DNA of 64,000 bases from NCBI GenBank assembly GCA_900544295.1, contig UQUO01000006.1:38909-102908 (forward strand). The letters run 5' to 3'. Each line of letters starts with the position of its first letter. The first letter of the stretch is position 1. The notes under the pieces are model-generated. The model saw nothing but the letters and a program-made list of their open reading frames with translations. It did no database searches and had not been told where the DNA came from. A program made the translations under genes and the position numbers. Source of the stretch: an uncultured Eubacteriales bacterium. Its GTDB lineage: Bacteria; Bacillota; Clostridia; Oscillospirales; Oscillospiraceae. Below, piece by piece: positions 43,978 through 52,245 of this stretch.

Positions 43978-44993
43978 AAAAGCTGCTCAACACCCTCTAT
44001 GTTTTGACGCCGGACAGCTATCTGTTCACCAGAAATGAGACGATCTGCGTCAAGATGGGTGACGAAGAAAAAGTCTCGGTTCCTGCCTTGAGCATCGATG
44101 CTATCGTATGCTTTGGCAAGAAGACGATTTCAACTCCCCTTATGGGCTTCTGCGCAGAACGCGGTATATCTTTAGCGTTTTTATCTGAGCACGGGCAGTT
44201 TATTGCACGCGTGGAAGGTCCGGTCAGCGGCAACGTTCTTCTCCGCAAACGTCAGTATGAGAGCCTGAGCGACCTGGAATTTTCAGCTGCATTTGTCAGG
44301 AGCCTGTTGATGGCCAAGCTTCGCAACAGTAAAACTGTTCTGCTCCGCTCGGCTAGAAGCGAGGAAGCTGGAGACGAAGCACTATACGATGCAGCCGCAC
44401 GGCTCAGCGAGCTTGCAGCAGCCCTGCTCAAAGCAGAGAGCATTGATACCATGCGCGGCATTGAAGGCGCTGCGGCTTCAATTTACTTTTCGTGTTTTGA
44501 CAGGATGCTCGGCGATGCCTGCCCATTCCGTTTTAATACGCGCAGCCGACGGCCTCCCCAAAACGAGGTCAATGCGACTTTGTCTTTCGTATATACCCTT
44601 CTACGGCGCGAAGTAGCATCGGCGCTTGAAGTTGTTGGTCTGGATCCGGCCGCGGGGTATCTACACACATTGCGCCCTGGAAGGCCCTCGTTTGCGCTGG
44701 ATCTTATGGAAGAACTGCGCGGGCCGATGTGTGACCGGTTCGTATTGACTCTTTTCCGCAGAAAACAGCTCTCAGCAAATCAGTTTGAGAACAGTGAAGA
44801 GGCTGTATATCTCAACGAAAAAGGCAGGCGCACAGTGTTGTCCGCATGGCAAAAGCGCAAGGGCGAAGCGATAGATCATCCGTTTATCGGAGAGAAAGTG
44901 CAGATCGGTTTGATCCCATATGCTCAAGCCATGCTATTCGCAAGACTTTTGCGTGGAGACTTGGACTGCTATCCGCCATTTGTATGGAGATAG
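43974..44993 (+). CDS. cas1: Cas1 integrase
   Basis: A 339-residue protein with a GTG start overlapping cas4 by 4 bp. Type I-C Cas1 motifs include LNTLYVLTPDSYLFTRNE at the start, GIEGAAASIYFSCFDRML with the first catalytic Glu, and LRPGRPSFALDLMEELRGPMCDRFVL with the catalytic His region. It inserts new spacers with Cas2. Confidence 0.95.
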   Translation: MKKLLNTLYVLTPDSYLFTRNETICVKMGDEEKVSVPALSIDAIVCFGKKTISTPLMGFCAERGISLAFLSEHGQFIARVEGPVSGNVLLRKRQYESLSDLEFSAAFVRSLLMAKLRNSKTVLLRSARSEEAGDEALYDAAARLSELAAALLKAESIDTMRGIEGAAASIYFSCFDRMLGDACPFRFNTRSRRPPQNEVNATLSFVYTLLRREVASALEVVGLDPAAGYLHTLRPGRPSFALDLMEELRGPMCDRFVLTLFRRKQLSANQFENSEEAVYLNEKGRRTVLSAWQKRKGEAIDHPFIGEKVQIGLIPYAQAMLFARLLRGDLDCYPPFVWR

Positions 44994-44996
44994 AAC

Positions 44997-45287
44997 ATGT
45001 TGATGCTTGTAACTTATGACGTCAATACCTCAAGCTCTGCCGGGCAAAAGCGACTGCGCAAGGTAGCCAAGCTTTGTGAGCGGTATGGTCTGAGAGTGCA
45101 AAACTCGGTATTTGAGCTTCTTGTTGACGCAGCCCAGCTGGCAACGTTAAAGGCTGAGCTGGCAATCGCAATAGATCATGACCATGATTCTGTCAGGTTC
45201 TATCGTCTGGGAAACAACTACAAAAACCGAATTGATGCCATGGGCCGAACTGATCTCGTCCAAACCGGAGAGCCTATTCTCTTATAG
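44997..45287 (+). CDS. cas2: Cas2
   Basis: A 96-residue ferredoxin-fold protein, 3 bp after cas1. It begins MLMLVTYDVNTSSSAGQKRLRKVAKLCERYG and ends ALGNNYKNRID-like, with the usual DHDSVRFYRLGNNY segment. It is the scaffold of the Cas1-Cas2 integration complex. Confidence 0.94.
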   Translation: MLMLVTYDVNTSSSAGQKRLRKVAKLCERYGLRVQNSVFELLVDAAQLATLKAELAIAIDHDHDSVRFYRLGNNYKNRIDAMGRTDLVQTGEPILL

Positions 45288-45490
45288 GATAGCTTTTGCG
45301 CCGACTTCAGCAGAACATAATATCCTAGCAGGTTCGCGCAAGAGTATTCCGGTTGCTCTTGTTTAAGTCATGCAAACCAGCGCGCTTATTTTGGCAAATT
45401 TGATCATCATCCTGTTATAGGAAATCACTTATAGTATTTATTTCTTCTGTTATGCACATAAACAGCGGCTTGCATTTGTATAAATATGCT
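45288..45490 (+). promoter_or_regulatory. CRISPR leader
   Basis: About 200 bp of AT-rich, gene-free sequence between cas2 and the first repeat. TATAAA near 45479, just before the array, is a plausible -10 for pre-crRNA. The degenerate repeats lie at the far end, so this is the acquisition side. Confidence 0.75.
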
Positions 45491-46850
45491 GACGCCCCCC
45501 ACGCGGGGGCGAGAATTGAAATATCTTGATCTTCATGCCTTTAGTGAGTTTCATTTGACGCCCCCCACGCGGGGGCGAGAATTGAAATGCCCCAGCCCTC
45601 GCCCACGCCGAGCGCCATGTTCTTGACGCCCCCCACGCGGGGGCGAGAATTGAAATTTTTCTTTCAGCGTATCAAGCAGCGCCTTGTCACGACGCCCCCC
45701 ACGCGGGGGCGAGAATTGAAATATTTCAAGTATTGCAAGGTCGTCCCACCCTCGGCCAGACGCCCCCCACGCGGGGGCGAGAATTGAAATAACCCCCTCT
45801 ACGAGGTAAGCCCCTGCACGTTCCGACGCCCCCCACGCGGGGGCGAGAATTGAAATACGGTCAAGCCGCTGTCCCTGGCCGATATCGCGAGACGCCCCCC
45901 ACGCGGGGGCGAGAATTGAAATGCCTTGTGCTTGGACTTACGCCCACAAGTGCGTGACGCCCCCCACGCGGGGGCGAGAATTGAAATATGAACAGAAAGA
46001 CCCATATGGACCTCATCTGCCGGACGCCCCCCACGCGGGGGCGAGAATTGAAATAGGACATATAACACCGACGGGACTGCGGGCGACGACGCCCCCCACG
46101 CGGGGGCGAGAATTGAAATATCTCGTTCGACCCGGCATACCGGGACGAGAAGACGCCCCCCACGCGGGGGCGAGAATTGAAATATCGTGCCGCCGTTGAC
46201 CTCGGCCACGACGCCGACGGACGCCCCCCACGCGGGGGCGAGAATTGAAATCAGTCGGCCCGGTGGGGCCCGTGGCTCCAGTGGCACCGACGCCCCCCAC
46301 GCGGGGGCGAGAATTGAAATAGTGTTACGGACGTGGCGGAACACAAGTGTGTAAGACGCCCCCCACGCGGGGGCGAGAATTGAAATGTCCCCCCGGAGTA
46401 GGCCACGATGCCCGCCCGCGGACGCCCCCCACGCGGGGGCGAGAATTGAAATTGTTTCAGGTCACGGCGCGGCGTTATCTTGTTCGACGCCCCCCACGCG
46501 GGGGCGAGAATTGAAATATTTTCTTCGCACCAGCGGCGGCAATCTTCCTCGGGACGCCCCCCACGCGGGGGCGAGAATTGAAATTTTGCTGACTTTCCCG
46601 CTGCGCACCTCTGCCGTCCAGACGCCCCCCACGCGGGGGCGAGAATTGAAATAAGCCACTCGCTGTTTTTGACGCGGGCGGCTTCGGAGACGCCCCCCAC
46701 GCGGGGGCGAGAATTGAAATAAAGCCTGTTCCTTTGCTCCTGACCTTGAATCCGCGACGCCCCCTACGCGGGGGCGAGAATTGAAATTCACCTCGAAGCC
46801 ATTCGACAGAAACCCCGTTAGACGCCCCCTATGCGGGGGCGAGAATTAAT
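45491..46850 (+). CRISPR. Type I-C CRISPR array, 21 repeats and 20 spacers
   Basis: A 32-bp repeat starts GACGCCCCCC, contains a GCCCCC/GGGGGC stem around CACGC, and ends GAGAATTGAAAT, the I-C type 3' end. Spacers measure 32-37 bp. Repeats 1-19 are identical. Repeat 20 (46756) has one change (C to T in the loop side) and repeat 21 (46821) has two and loses its 3' end, marking the old, leader-distal side. Spacer 12 (46252-46288) read on the other strand encodes Gly-x-y repeats, suggesting a collagen-like phage or surface gene as target. Confidence 0.97.
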
Positions 46851-47005
46851 GAGGGCCGGCTGACAGTTTGCACCATCGAGCGTGGTTAGCTCAAGCAATG
46901 CTTCAAAAGGCCGATTACCCTCTCATTGTAGCTTTGGTATGAACCGCTGAACAGCACATTCTTTAACATGCTGCTTTTGGGGTCAAGCATATTGTAGCAA
47001 GCAAT
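46851..47005. other. Gene-free stretch after the array
   Basis: Nothing recognisable beyond the palindrome that follows it at 47006. Confidence 0.4.
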
Positions 47006-47025
47006 GTGAGTGTCCGGACACTCAC
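47006..47025. repeat. Perfect 20-bp palindrome
   Basis: Two 10-nt arms, GTGAGTGTCC and GGACACTCAC, with no loop. It lies between the array and the IS, near the stop of the read-through transposase frame. It could be a protein-binding site or a resolution or nicking site. Confidence 0.6.
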
Positions 47026-48590
47026 CCAACATGCTCAGCGCGTGAGCATGGCGGCACGGTGTTTATGACGAAGGCTTGACACACCGTTGACGTCAGAACA
47101 TATAAAGCAAAAGGTCGCAGTAAGCGACCTTTTTTATATTTGCTGATGGGGTCGCGTTTCGGCCCTGTTGACAAAAGCGCCATAGGGTACAGCATGGAGC
47201 TGCGTCCTATGGCGCTTAGAGTTTTACGGAGACTCACGCCCGGGTGTTTCCGGGTCGTCAGGAGCTTTACCATTCGTTTCAGGTTTAATGCCGTCGCCGA
47301 GAGAAGGCAATGCTCGTGAGCCTTGCCTAAACCACGCTTTCGCAATCGTCTCAAGTTGTGTTCGGCCTTCTGGTGAGAAAAATTCCCCTCGCAGTAGATT
47401 TTTCGCAGCCGCAGCGCCTCATAATATCCTGGCGTCCCATCATTCCTCATGTGCTGTTCTTCGCTTGCCCACTTGAAATATGCTCTCTCAACCACACGGT
47501 ACTTCGCATCCCCGGAGATGCACCGGCTGCGCAGAGGACATGCCGAGCACTCTCCCGCCGACGCCTTGTAGCGCTTCTGCCCCAGCCTGTCCCTGTAATT
47601 TGAAAATATGAGACGACACGCGTTTGGGCACGTCAGCGTATCGCTCTCACGGTCATATATGAAATCTGCCTCTGAAAATACGCCGGATGCGGGCTTCGGC
47701 AAATTGCGCTTAGGTATGTACGTCCGTATGCCCATGTCCAGCATGTCTTTGTGTATCTCCGAGCTGTCGTACGCAGAGTCCGCACACACCGCCTCCGGCC
47801 TGAAGCCGAAAACCGCTATCTGCCGCTTTATCCTCTCCGAGTGTACTGTTGAGTCCAGAACATTCCCGGGGGTGGTGTGCACATCCGTGATCAGCCCATG
47901 CCTGGCGTCGCAGGTCTGATGGCTGAGGTAGTAGAAGCCCAGGGGCTTTCCCGTGCGCTTCATGAAACCGGCGTCGGGGTCAGCCGGACTCTTAACGAGC
48001 TCCTTGTACCCCTTTTTCTTCTCTTTGCGGTGTTTGGGGTAAACACCGTCCTTTACCGCCTGCTCATTAAGCCTTTGAAGATATGCGGATGGCTCCGCTT
48101 CCACGGCAACGCGCTCCAAAACGTCGTTGCGGGCATTCGCCCGCACATGTGTGGAATCCGTGAGCAGCAGTTTGCCGTCTATGAGACCGTGCTCAATGCA
48201 TTTCCGAACCACTTCGTCGAACAGTTCCTCGAACAGCGCGGCGCCATTGAATTTGCGGCGGCGCAGTTTGGAGAAGGTAGAGTGGTCGGGTACCGGCTCG
48301 TCGAGGTCGATGCCGAGAAACCAGCGGTATGCGATGTTGACGCGCACTTCTTGCTCCAAGCGCCGTTCGGAGTCTATGCCGTACAGGTAACCGAGCAGCA
48401 GCATCTTGACAACGACAACAGGGTCGATAGACGGCCTGCCTCTGTGTGAGTACAGGCTCTCTACGCGCTGGTAGATGAAGCTGAAGTCCATCAGGCTGTC
48501 CAACCGTCTGAGGAAATGTTCCTGCGGCATGAGCGACTCCAACGTCACACACAACATCTTCTGCTGTACTCCATCCCTGCGAGTCATCAT
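47022..48590 (-). CDS. IS1182-family transposase
   Basis: The start is placed at 48590 (MMTRRDGVQQKML). The IS1182 N-terminal domain (RGRPSIDPVVVVKMLLLGYLYG, VPDHSTFSKLRRR) and DDE catalytic parts (LLTDSTHVRANA, VCADSAYDSSE) are intact, followed by a Cys-rich finger (CPNACRLIF, CSACPLRSRC) and YCEGNFSHQKAEHNLRRLRKRGL. The frame runs through the left inverted repeat and stops 139 bp outside the IS, so the last 46 residues come from host DNA. It should still be active. Confidence 0.85.
   Translation of the reverse strand: MMTRRDGVQQKMLCVTLESLMPQEHFLRRLDSLMDFSFIYQRVESLYSHRGRPSIDPVVVVKMLLLGYLYGIDSERRLEQEVRVNIAYRWFLGIDLDEPVPDHSTFSKLRRRKFNGAALFEELFDEVVRKCIEHGLIDGKLLLTDSTHVRANARNDVLERVAVEAEPSAYLQRLNEQAVKDGVYPKHRKEKKKGYKELVKSPADPDAGFMKRTGKPLGFYYLSHQTCDARHGLITDVHTTPGNVLDSTVHSERIKRQIAVFGFRPEAVCADSAYDSSEIHKDMLDMGIRTYIPKRNLPKPASGVFSEADFIYDRESDTLTCPNACRLIFSNYRDRLGQKRYKASAGECSACPLRSRCISGDAKYRVVERAYFKWASEEQHMRNDGTPGYYEALRLRKIYCEGNFSHQKAEHNLRRLRKRGLGKAHEHCLLSATALNLKRMVKLLTTRKHPGVSLRKTLSAIGRSSMLYPMALLSTGPKRDPISKYKKGRLLRPFALYVLTSTVCQAFVINTVPPCSRAEHVG
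47109..47136. terminator. Intrinsic terminator, near-copy of that at 35851
   Basis: AAAAGGTCGC / GCGACCTTTT stem, 5-nt loop, then TT. The sequence after it (tGCTGATGGGGTCGCG) also resembles that after the 35851 copy, implying a duplicated module inside the element. Confidence 0.75.
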
Positions 48591-48666
48591 CCCCACATCA
48601 CCGCCTTTGCTTTTCCTCCAGTATACCATATGCGTCGCGGCTATGCGTAATTTTGTCAACAGGGCC
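47161..48666 (-). mobile_element. IS1182-family insertion sequence
   Basis: 1506 bp bounded by perfect 16-bp inverted repeats, GGCCCTGTTGACAAAA at 47161-47176 and its complement at 48651-48666. The flanking pentamer GTTTC is duplicated (47156-47160 and 48667-48671). Intact ends and target duplication indicate a recent insertion within the larger element. Confidence 0.88.
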
Positions 48667-48760
48667 GTTTCACAGTAGCCCTCGCTTGTGCAAGCAGGGC
48701 AAAGAGGGCCCCATTTTGCAAAATCGCTTGTTGAGACTTCGTCCCAAACCCATAAGAGCA

Positions 48761-48794
48761 AAACTCTCCCGGCCTTTCGGCTAGGAGAGTTTTT
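48761..48794. terminator. Hairpin terminator, bidirectional
   Basis: AAACTCTCC and GGAGAGTTT arms around a GC-rich inner stem, T-rich on both strands. It ends the unknown minus-strand gene to its right. Confidence 0.7.
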
Positions 48795-48826
48795 CAGCTG
48801 CGCGCCGCGGCGGGCGCTTTTTCTTT

Positions 48827-49543
48827 TCACAGAGTATTCAACATTTCTTCGATTGCCTCATTGCTTGCTGTTTCCAGAATGTTTAATGGTGATACTTCAT
48901 CAAAGGCAGCTATTCTTTTCGCAGTCAACTCATCATTGAAGTTCAGGCAGTTTTGTTTCAAGGCCTTGCCGAAGTCGGATAGAACAAAGTTTGCGGACAA
49001 CTGCGTCGGACTCTGCACCGTGAACAGCCCGTACTGGTAAAGCGACGAGATCATTGCCGTGTTGTCGCTTCTATAGTCATAAGGCAATTCTCTGATGAAC
49101 TCCAGCTCCTCGGGTATGCACATCTCCAGATACTTGCTCAGCTTGAAAAACAGGTATTTGTCAAGATCAGTCAATAAGAACGCCCGTGTCAGAGCAGCGA
49201 AGTAGTCCACCTTTTGGTCGTCGTCGAGCTGGTCGAGAAGATGTATCAGCCTCTTTACAAATTTATAGTAGTCTTTGTTATCACCATTGAATTTCGCGGC
49301 CATCCTGACCTGATCTCCGTAACAATGAAAGGTGCCGGTCAGGTAGCGCTTCATTTTATACCAAAACAAATACGTCGGCATATGAACCGCAATTTCAATG
49401 GCGTTCTTGGCTGCCCCAACCGCTAAAACCGGGTCCGAAAAGATAACCGCCTGCATCAGGTCCCAAAAACCGTCGCCGGCGTATTTTTTCAAATCCTCGT
49501 CTTTCATCAAAGCTGCCAATTTATTTATTTGGTCTTCAAGCAA
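48827..49543 (-). CDS. Unknown protein, AT-richer than neighbours
   Basis: A 238-residue protein without recognised domains. It has one hydrophobic segment near residues 38-55 (DPVLAVGAAKNAIEIAVHM) and a helical, charged remainder (RLIHLLDQLDDDQKVDYFAALTRAFLLTDLDKYLFFKLSKYL). Base composition is lower in G+C than the flanking genes, so it may be a separate acquisition. Its setting beside a CRISPR system in a mobile element makes a defence function worth testing, but nothing in the sequence shows it. Confidence 0.5.
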   Translation of the reverse strand: MLEDQINKLAALMKDEDLKKYAGDGFWDLMQAVIFSDPVLAVGAAKNAIEIAVHMPTYLFWYKMKRYLTGTFHCYGDQVRMAAKFNGDNKDYYKFVKRLIHLLDQLDDDQKVDYFAALTRAFLLTDLDKYLFFKLSKYLEMCIPEELEFIRELPYDYRSDNTAMISSLYQYGLFTVQSPTQLSANFVLSDFGKALKQNCLNFNDELTAKRIAAFDEVSPLNILETASNEAIEEMLNTL

Positions 49544-49560
49544 ATCTTACACCTCCAAAC

Positions 49561-50556
49561 CTATTCAAACGCAACCAGCAGTTTCTTCGCCAACTTCTCA
49601 CCTGCGTGGATGCGAAGATAGCTCGCTGCCTGCCCGGCGAAGCGATGTGTTTTGACGGTATCCAGCTCGGCGAGAGCTATGATCCTGAGCTCGCCGTCAT
49701 GGTCGAGGGCGAACTCTCCCCAGTCGCCCTCATTGTCGGCCTGATAGCGGTAAGTATCCTGCGGCGTGCGCTCAATGTGCACAGCGTGCAATACTCCAAG
49801 CTCGACCATCCCCAGCGTGAGCTTTTCCACGGCGCGGCGATATGCGCGCTCCGCCGTGCGCGGGCTGGATGCCTCGAACGCTATTGCCAGCTCCTCAAAG
49901 CTCAAGCGCTCGCTCAGCGGCGCGACCCGCCCGCAGGTCATGCATATGGCACAGCGCTTTTCCAGGAGCGTCTGCTCGTGGAAGCTCAGCTTTGTAAACG
50001 CCTGCCTCACCTTCTCCGCCAGTATCCCGCCATGCAGCACGCTCACATAGTCCCAGGTACAGCTCGCCTCGGCGTCGCTCTCAAGAGATGAGACGCTCAG
50101 CGTGAGCTGCGCCGTCTTCAGAAATCTCCCCGCGGCCGCTTCCGAGCAGCCGCGTTTTTTTATGAACTCCCTTTGCGAATCTCCCTGCGTCGAGCCATAC
50201 ATGAGCGCGGCCATCTGCCGCACAGCCTTGTACTCGTCAAGGCCCGAAAACGAGCCGGCCTCCTCGAGCATTCGCGCTCTGAGCAGCGCATTTTGCACGT
50301 CATGGTGGACAAAGGTCTCAAAACGCGACCCTATGCGCGGATCAAATCTCTCCCAGCGCTCGAGCATCGCGGCGGCGCAGGCGAGCTTGTACTCCAAGAG
50401 CGTCTCCGCGTCAAATGCCCGTTTGCCGAGAAATCTGCGCATGCGCTCGTTGAGCGACGGCTCGTAGAAGTGCAGGAATGCCGCAAAGCCCTCGCTCTCA
50501 GGCTCCGGCGGCGGGTCGAGTTGAAATGCCCGCTCGGCTTCCCTGAGCGTCAGCAT
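49561..50556 (-). CDS. Sigma-70-like regulator of the element
   Basis: A 331-residue protein. The N-terminal half has a sigma region-2-like stretch (LLEYKLACAAAMLERWERFDPRIGSRFETFVHHDVQNALLR), where the F.TF...D..NAL.R pattern mimics the -10-binding helix. The middle carries a helix-turn-helix-like segment (LSFEELAIAFEASSPRTAERAYRRAVEKL). It probably acts as a divergent sigma or sigma-like activator for element genes. It overlaps the next gene upstream by 7 bp. Confidence 0.55.
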   Translation of the reverse strand: MLTLREAERAFQLDPPPEPESEGFAAFLHFYEPSLNERMRRFLGKRAFDAETLLEYKLACAAAMLERWERFDPRIGSRFETFVHHDVQNALLRARMLEEAGSFSGLDEYKAVRQMAALMYGSTQGDSQREFIKKRGCSEAAAGRFLKTAQLTLSVSSLESDAEASCTWDYVSVLHGGILAEKVRQAFTKLSFHEQTLLEKRCAICMTCGRVAPLSERLSFEELAIAFEASSPRTAERAYRRAVEKLTLGMVELGVLHAVHIERTPQDTYRYQADNEGDWGEFALDHDGELRIIALAELDTVKTHRFAGQAASYLRIHAGEKLAKKLLVAFE

Positions 50557-51668
50557 TTTCGCTCTGCCTCAGCACGCAGCGCCTCCTGGGTCATCTCGGA
50601 CTCATAGGATGCACGGGCGTAATTCGCATCGGTCAGTGCGCGCTGGAGCTTGTCCTTGGCCAGCTTACGCATGGCGTCCGCCGTGGCCTCGTCGAGTCTC
50701 CCGCGGCGCTGGCTCTGCAAAATGGTGTTGAGCCGTCGGTTGTATATCGCTTTCAGCGGGTGGTCGCCGGCGAGCTCGCGCTGCCCGCGCCCTCGCATGG
50801 CCCCGACCTGGCGGCACGTTCTGCCGCGTGCGTCGCCGGGAGCAAGCCCGCCGCAATACTTCGTGCGGCGCGCGTCGAGCGTGAGGAACCAGCGCCCGCA
50901 GACAGCGCATTTTCGCGGCGCGTGGCCGATGATGAGGCCCTCGTAAAAGTCCGAGCGCAGCAGCCCGACGAACGAGACATAGTTCATCCGGCGAAGCAGC
51001 TGCGGCGGCTCGCCTGCCGAGGCGTACTGCACAGAGGCGTTGGCCAGCGCCATCAGGCTGTCCTTTGAGGCGGTGAAATGCTTGCTGAACGCTGCAGCGA
51101 GGCCGTCCGGCGTCCGCTCCACCTCATCCGCGTTTAATGCCTCGGCCAGGGCCGTCATGGCCCGCTTGTACTCAGCGAGCGAGAACGCAAGCTGCGCGAA
51201 GACCGGCGCTATCTTGCTCAGCAGCGCGCCCTTGCGCAGGCCCGGCTCCTGCGCCGCCGCAAGGCCCCGTGTGAGCATGGCCATGTTGAGCGCGCGCACC
51301 TGTTCGATGGCCTCCGGCGTGAAAGCGTCTGCAATGCCTGGCGCGTAAAAGCCACGGTCCAGGTGCGAAAACGGCTCCATCTCAAGCATGGCATTGAGAA
51401 GTTGAAGCGCGGCCCCGCGCGCCCTCTCCAGAAGCTCATCCGTCACGCTCAGCATCCCGAGCGCCGCGATGAACTCGTTGAGCACACGACACGGCTCGGT
51501 AAGCGACGCAATCATAGTGTCCGGAATATTCAAAGCCTCGCACCCCAGCGTGCCCGTCGGAACGGAACGTCCTTCATATGTGACAGTATCCCGCCCAAAT
51601 TCCAGTGTCAGCAGGTTGTGTTCCATCATACCCTCCATGGGATTTTTTCTCATTGTATCATATGTCAT
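50550..51668 (-). CDS. Zinc-ribbon protein (DUF6076-like)
   Basis: A 372-residue protein; starts at 51668 or a few codons later are possible. The diagnostic part is a C-terminal zinc-binding segment, RKCAVCGRWFLTLDARRTKYC followed by GGLAPGDARGRTCRQVG. This resembles DUF6076 proteins of Clostridia mobile elements (from memory). The N-terminal 230 residues are helical and unassigned. Partnered with the sigma-like gene, it faces the replication genes across a 100-bp divergent promoter region. Confidence 0.6.
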   Translation of the reverse strand: MTYDTMRKNPMEGMMEHNLLTLEFGRDTVTYEGRSVPTGTLGCEALNIPDTMIASLTEPCRVLNEFIAALGMLSVTDELLERARGAALQLLNAMLEMEPFSHLDRGFYAPGIADAFTPEAIEQVRALNMAMLTRGLAAAQEPGLRKGALLSKIAPVFAQLAFSLAEYKRAMTALAEALNADEVERTPDGLAAAFSKHFTASKDSLMALANASVQYASAGEPPQLLRRMNYVSFVGLLRSDFYEGLIIGHAPRKCAVCGRWFLTLDARRTKYCGGLAPGDARGRTCRQVGAMRGRGQRELAGDHPLKAIYNRRLNTILQSQRRGRLDEATADAMRKLAKDKLQRALTDANYARASYESEMTQEALRAEAERKC

Positions 51669-51771
51669 GTTTTTTGAAAACGGCCTGTCATGCTGTTTGC
51701 CGTGTTTTTCGCGTATTCCTCATATTACTGGTGGAGGGCTTGACCCTTACAACGAATTTGGAGGTATGCGA

Positions 51772-52245
51772 ATGACAAACTACAGCGTGTTGAGACACGC
51801 GGTGCCGCTTGATGAGGCGGCGGAGAGGTACGGAACGGTCCGGCGTGGCTTTATGCTCTGCCCGTTCCATGCAGACAGAGTGCCGAGTTTGAAGCTCTAC
51901 GGCGACCACTTCCACTGCTTCGGCTGCGGATCACATGGCGACGTGGTCGACCTGACGGCGGGTCTGCTCGGCTGCTCAAAGTCCGAGGCAGCGCGGCGGC
52001 TTGAGGTGGACTTCAGCTCAGGCTCGGCACGCCCCCGCGGGCTCGATGCCTGCAAGCGCGAGCTCGATCGCTGCCGGCAGACGCTCGCACCGAGGACTAA
52101 ACATGAGGACATCGGAGAAGAATACGCCGAGGCTTGCAGGCTCGGTGAGTGGACGGGATACCTGCTCGAGGTTGGCGCAAGCGGAGCGGAGACACGGCGG
52201 ATTGAGCAGGAGACTGCACGTTTGATGGAGGCCCGCGATGGTTGA
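51772..52245 (+). CDS. CHC2 zinc-finger primase-like protein
   Basis: 157 residues from 51772, where ggagg lies 7 nt upstream. A single CHC2 zinc finger covers residues 20-55, with ligands in MLCPFHADRVPSLK and YGDHFHCFGCGSHGDVVDL, as at the N-terminus of DnaG-type primases. The catalytic TOPRIM domain is absent. The C-terminus is helical and basic. It overlaps the D5-like helicase gene by 8 bp, so the two probably form a split primase-helicase for element replication. Confidence 0.85.
   Translation: MTNYSVLRHAVPLDEAAERYGTVRRGFMLCPFHADRVPSLKLYGDHFHCFGCGSHGDVVDLTAGLLGCSKSEAARRLEVDFSSGSARPRGLDACKRELDRCRQTLAPRTKHEDIGEEYAEACRLGEWTGYLLEVGASGAETRRIEQETARLMEARDG

Noticed and set aside
45799..46791. 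Open frames with repeated ISILAPAWGAS or FQFSPPRGGR units
   Set aside because: These are translations of the CRISPR repeat, not repeat proteins.
45491..46850. Spacers matching sequence elsewhere in the window
   Set aside because: By eye no spacer matched the flanking genes, but without alignment this is not conclusive, so no self-targeting claim is made.
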